NCBI GenBank assembly: GCA_024231955.1
Contig: JAAEPZ010000012.1
Coordinates: forward strand, 248,001-312,000
Direction: 5' to 3'
Source of the DNA: a bacterium
Lineage (GTDB): Bacteria > Krumholzibacteriota > Krumholzibacteriia > JACNKJ01
Length of the DNA stretch: 64,000 nt
The position numbers and the translations under genes were made by a program. The notes below the pieces were generated by a model. It was not told where the DNA came from and did not search any database. It saw nothing but the letters and a program-made list of their open reading frames with translations. Positions within the stretch are counted from its first letter, which is position 1; every line of letters begins with the position of its first letter. This document shows positions 61,698 to 64,000 of this stretch, in pieces.

Positions 61698-62944
61698 CGC
61701 GAATCCCCTTTCAACGCCATTACAGGCTTCAGACGCGACATCCGCCAAGCCGGACCGAGGCCGGACATGACGGCGAAGATGACAGCCATGAGCACTGCAC
61801 CACCGAAGATGCGGTAGTTGAGATATATCCCCAGGTCGGGAATCAGACCGGCCGCCGTGATCACTTTGAGAGTCGTCCAGGCGAGTACCAGGCCGATGGC
61901 CGCTCCGATCATACAGAGAACAATGTTCTCGACCAGGAACTGGCCGATCAGATGTCGAGAGGATGCTCCGAAGGCTTTTCTCACGCCGATCTCCGAACTG
62001 CGCTCGAAGATGCGACTCATGTTGATGTTGACCAGGTTGATCGCAGGCAGGGCCATGAACAGCAACATGGCGCCGATGATCATCACCCAGGCCAGTTGGT
62101 GGGGATTCGGATTTTCCTCGTAACCCTGGTTGCCGACAAAGTTGTCGGCAAAGACCTCCAGCTTGCTCCGGAGGCGACCGATCATCCGATTGTAGCGCGA
62201 GTCCGTGAATTCGACCAGCGGCAAGCGGGCGGCGAACTCTGCCTTGATCGCATCAAATTGACTGCGATCGGTGGCGAGGTAGACGCCTGAGGCGGTCCCC
62301 ATCAACCCCTCTTTGATGCTGGGGTATGGATAGGTGCCGATAGGGAGGAAGATATCATTCAGAGTGGACTCCCTGTAGGGCGGAACATCCTGCACCACGC
62401 CGACCACCTTCATCAGCCGACTGTTCAGTTTTATATCCCTGCCGACGGCGCTCTCTCCGGAGGTGAAGAACTTGTTCCGCGTACTCTCCGTGATCACGAC
62501 CACGGGCCGCCCCTCACTATCATCCGCGTCGGTGAACGGTGCACCCTCGACAAAGGTGAAGTGGAAGATCCGCCAGTAGGAGGTGTCCGTGTAGCACAGA
62601 CTGGATTCGATCTTATCCCCGTCGATATAGCTGATTCCGGTGTCGAAGTTGCTGAAGATCGTCATCTCCTCGACCCCCGGTATGTCCCGGGTGTAGCGGT
62701 CCAGGAAGCCGTAACCGGGCAATCCCAACCAGGAACCGTTGTCCCCCGTCATCCCCATCCGGGTCAGATACAGCATCCGGTTGGCGTCCGACTCCTCGCC
62801 GGCCGGGATGATGGTGTGATCGACAATGGTCACAACCACCGACAGAACCAGCAGCGTGAAGCTGATGCCGAAGAGGCTGACGAAAGTGAAGAACTTTCTC
62901 CTGCGGAGAACTTTGAGCGACATGATCAGATAGTTTTTAAGCAT
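61694..62944 (-). CDS. MacB-like ABC permease (FtsX family), first subunit
   Basis: 416 residues. N-terminal helix about 18-40 (FFTFVSLFGISFTLLVLSVV), a MacB_PCD-like periplasmic domain (LPGYGFLDRYTRDIPGVEEM, GRPVVVITESTRNKFFTSGE, VGVVQDVPPYRESTLNDIFL) and three C-terminal helices with the FtsX core INMSRIFERSSEIGVRKAFG. ATG 62944 with GAGGG upstream is preferred over an extended start at 63019 that overlaps the ATPase gene. It lies 7 nt after the ATPase stop and overlaps the second permease by 4 nt. Confidence 0.88.
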   Translation of the reverse strand: MLKNYLIMSLKVLRRRKFFTFVSLFGISFTLLVLSVVVTIVDHTIIPAGEESDANRMLYLTRMGMTGDNGSWLGLPGYGFLDRYTRDIPGVEEMTIFSNFDTGISYIDGDKIESSLCYTDTSYWRIFHFTFVEGAPFTDADDSEGRPVVVITESTRNKFFTSGESAVGRDIKLNSRLMKVVGVVQDVPPYRESTLNDIFLPIGTYPYPSIKEGLMGTASGVYLATDRSQFDAIKAEFAARLPLVEFTDSRYNRMIGRLRSKLEVFADNFVGNQGYEENPNPHQLAWVMIIGAMLLFMALPAINLVNINMSRIFERSSEIGVRKAFGASSRHLIGQFLVENIVLCMIGAAIGLVLAWTTLKVITAAGLIPDLGIYLNYRIFGGAVLMAVIFAVMSGLGPAWRMSRLKPVMALKGDSR

Positions 62945-62951
62945 GACACCC

Positions 62952-63677
62952 TCACTGGACCTGACGGCCGTCAAAGAGCCGTACGATGCGATCGGTCTGC
63001 GTGGCCAGGTGTTCGTCATGGGTCACCATCACGATAGTCGTGCCCTTCTCCTCGTTCAGCGTCCTGAGGATATCCATGATCTCCGAGCCCATCTTGCTGT
63101 CCAGGTTTCCTGTTGGTTCATCCGCCAGCAGCAGGTTCGGTTTGCCGACAATGGCCCTGGCGATGGCCACACGCTGCTGCTGGCCGCCGGAAAGCTGCGA
63201 GGGGTAGTGCTTCATGCGGGCGGTCAGGCCAACCCTCTCCAGAGCTTCCCGCGCGAGATCGGACCGGTCATCCTTCGCCCCCCTCCTGTACAGAAGCGGT
63301 ATCTCGACATTATCCAGCACTTTGAGATCGTTGATCAGGTGGAATGACTGAAAGACGAAACCCACCTCCTCGTTGCGAATCCTGGCCAGGTCCTTGTCCA
63401 CCATTCCATTGATCTTCCGGCCACCCAGCTCCAGGTGCCCCGTCGAACAATCATCGATGAGCCCCATGATGTGCAGCAAGGTGCTCTTCCCGCAGCCGGA
63501 GGGTCCCATGATGGAGATGAACTCCCCCTCACGCACCTCCAGGTTGATGTTGTTCAGTGCCAGCGTCTCCATGCTGTCGGTCCTGTACACTTTCTTGACA
63601 TCAACAAGGCGGAGGATTGTCTCCCGCTCATTGGGGGATGTGATGGCGGGATCGGGTATGATTTGAGGTTGATTCAT
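62952..63677 (-). CDS. ABC transporter ATP-binding protein (MacB/LolD type)
   Basis: 241 residues. Walker A GPSGCGKST, Q-loop VFQSFHLI, signature LSGGQQQR, Walker B LLLADEPTGNLDS and H-loop MVTHDEHL. GEFISIMGPSGCGKSTLLHI is the typical LolD/MacB opening. The N-terminal 20 residues are an extra, proline-rich stretch. It energises the two FtsX permeases encoded directly downstream. Its ATG overlaps the stop of the membrane-fusion gene by 4 nt. Confidence 0.95.
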   Translation of the reverse strand: MNQPQIIPDPAITSPNERETILRLVDVKKVYRTDSMETLALNNINLEVREGEFISIMGPSGCGKSTLLHIMGLIDDCSTGHLELGGRKINGMVDKDLARIRNEEVGFVFQSFHLINDLKVLDNVEIPLLYRRGAKDDRSDLAREALERVGLTARMKHYPSQLSGGQQQRVAIARAIVGKPNLLLADEPTGNLDSKMGSEIMDILRTLNEEKGTTIVMVTHDEHLATQTDRIVRLFDGRQVQ

Positions 63678-64000
63678 CGCAGTTTTACCTCCTGCAGATG
63701 GACATAGTCGTTCATGTCGGTCAGGATAACCTCGTCGCCCTCGGCCAGGCCGGACAGCACCTCGAGGTAGTCAAAGTTGGTCAGGCCCAGTTCGATGGGC
63801 GTGCGGACAGCCGCCTCGTCGCGGATGACGAACACCGCCGGTCGGCCATCCACGCGTACGTGAATACCGCGCTTGATCATGAGCGTGGAGAGCCGTTCAT
63901 CCTTGACCAGATGCACCTCCACTCTCAGATTGGGTCGCAATTGGGGATGATCGCCGGACTCCAGATTGACGATAAGGCGGATGACCCCCGACTCCACGGC
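63674..64000 (-). CDS. MacA/HlyD-type membrane fusion protein (5' end outside window)
   Basis: The visible 108 residues are the C-terminal part of a periplasmic adaptor: NLRVEVHLVKDERLSTLMIK and VFVIRDEAAVRTPIELGL from the beta-barrel domain, then YLEVLSGLAEGDEVILTDMN of the membrane-proximal domain. This links the inner-membrane ABC complex to an outer-membrane channel. It is first in the visible operon and overlaps the ATPase start. The open frame continues past base 64000, so the start, signal peptide and hairpin are not seen. Confidence 0.87.
   Translation of the reverse strand, partial: AVESGVIRLIVNLESGDHPQLRPNLRVEVHLVKDERLSTLMIKRGIHVRVDGRPAVFVIRDEAAVRTPIELGLTNFDYLEVLSGLAEGDEVILTDMNDYVHLQEVKLR

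Overview
This 64-kb window is a high-GC (roughly 60% by eye) stretch of a Gram-negative bacterial chromosome. The best guess for the host is an uncultured phylum of the FCB group (Krumholzibacteria/Eisenbacteria/Zixibacteria-like). Three secreted proteins end in the FlgD-like, NPFNP-containing C-terminal domain typical of that group. There is also a PorV-type outer-membrane barrel, a GH97 glycosidase, DUF11 repeats and coenzyme-B12 methylmalonyl-CoA mutase. The phylum is an inference; no rRNA or marker gene is present. I see no tRNA, rRNA, CRISPR array, phage or insertion sequence. Genes are dense, many overlap by 1-8 nt, and several start with TTG behind a strong Shine-Dalgarno.

Left part (1-7.4 kb): a partial trpF and an unrecognised class II aaRS-like gene on the minus strand, then a plus-strand run mutA-mutB-meaB-M23 peptidase. 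Next (7.6-22.0 kb) comes a four-gene, translationally coupled minus-strand operon: a 3295-residue DUF11-repeat surface protein with a FlgD-like tail, a PorV-like barrel fused to TPRs, a membrane SpoIIE-type phosphatase fused to an RsbW-like kinase, and a STAS anti-sigma-factor antagonist. It ties an outer-surface giant to a partner-switching circuit. From 22.2 to 25.6 kb are a DMT transporter, a hexapeptide acyltransferase, and an NSS amino-acid transporter followed by a 32-residue MetS-like subunit.

Middle (25.8-35.3 kb): a plus-strand signalling cluster of three histidine kinases, a lone receiver and a CheC-like protein. Several receiver and phosphatase sites are degenerate (Asp to Ala, Asp to Asn, ExxN to xxxS). 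Then follow a CLC chloride channel with CBS and TrkA-C domains, a serine-beta-lactamase-like lipoprotein coupled to a MotA/ExbB-like membrane protein, a hotdog thioesterase, and two divergent Cys-rich genes flanking a tandem palindrome (about 41.06 kb). An M1 aminopeptidase, a GH97 glucosidase with a membrane protein, a FlgD-tailed secreted protein and a Kv-type potassium channel come next.

Right part (49.7-64 kb): two independent BlaI/BlaR1-type (BlaI + M56 protease) regulatory pairs, each with a BlaI-like operator. Neither protease carries the usual penicillin-binding sensor. One ends in an NTF2/SnoaL-like domain and is followed by a stand-alone secreted copy of that fold; the other ends in two ExbD/TolR-like domains. 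Between them are a Tat-exported aldo-keto reductase with Fe-S motifs, a minus-strand cluster (GNAT, YddG exporter, a gutted methyltransferase pseudogene, an SRPBCC protein) and a small membrane protein. The window ends with a ROK sugar kinase facing a MacAB-like ABC export operon cut off by the right edge.
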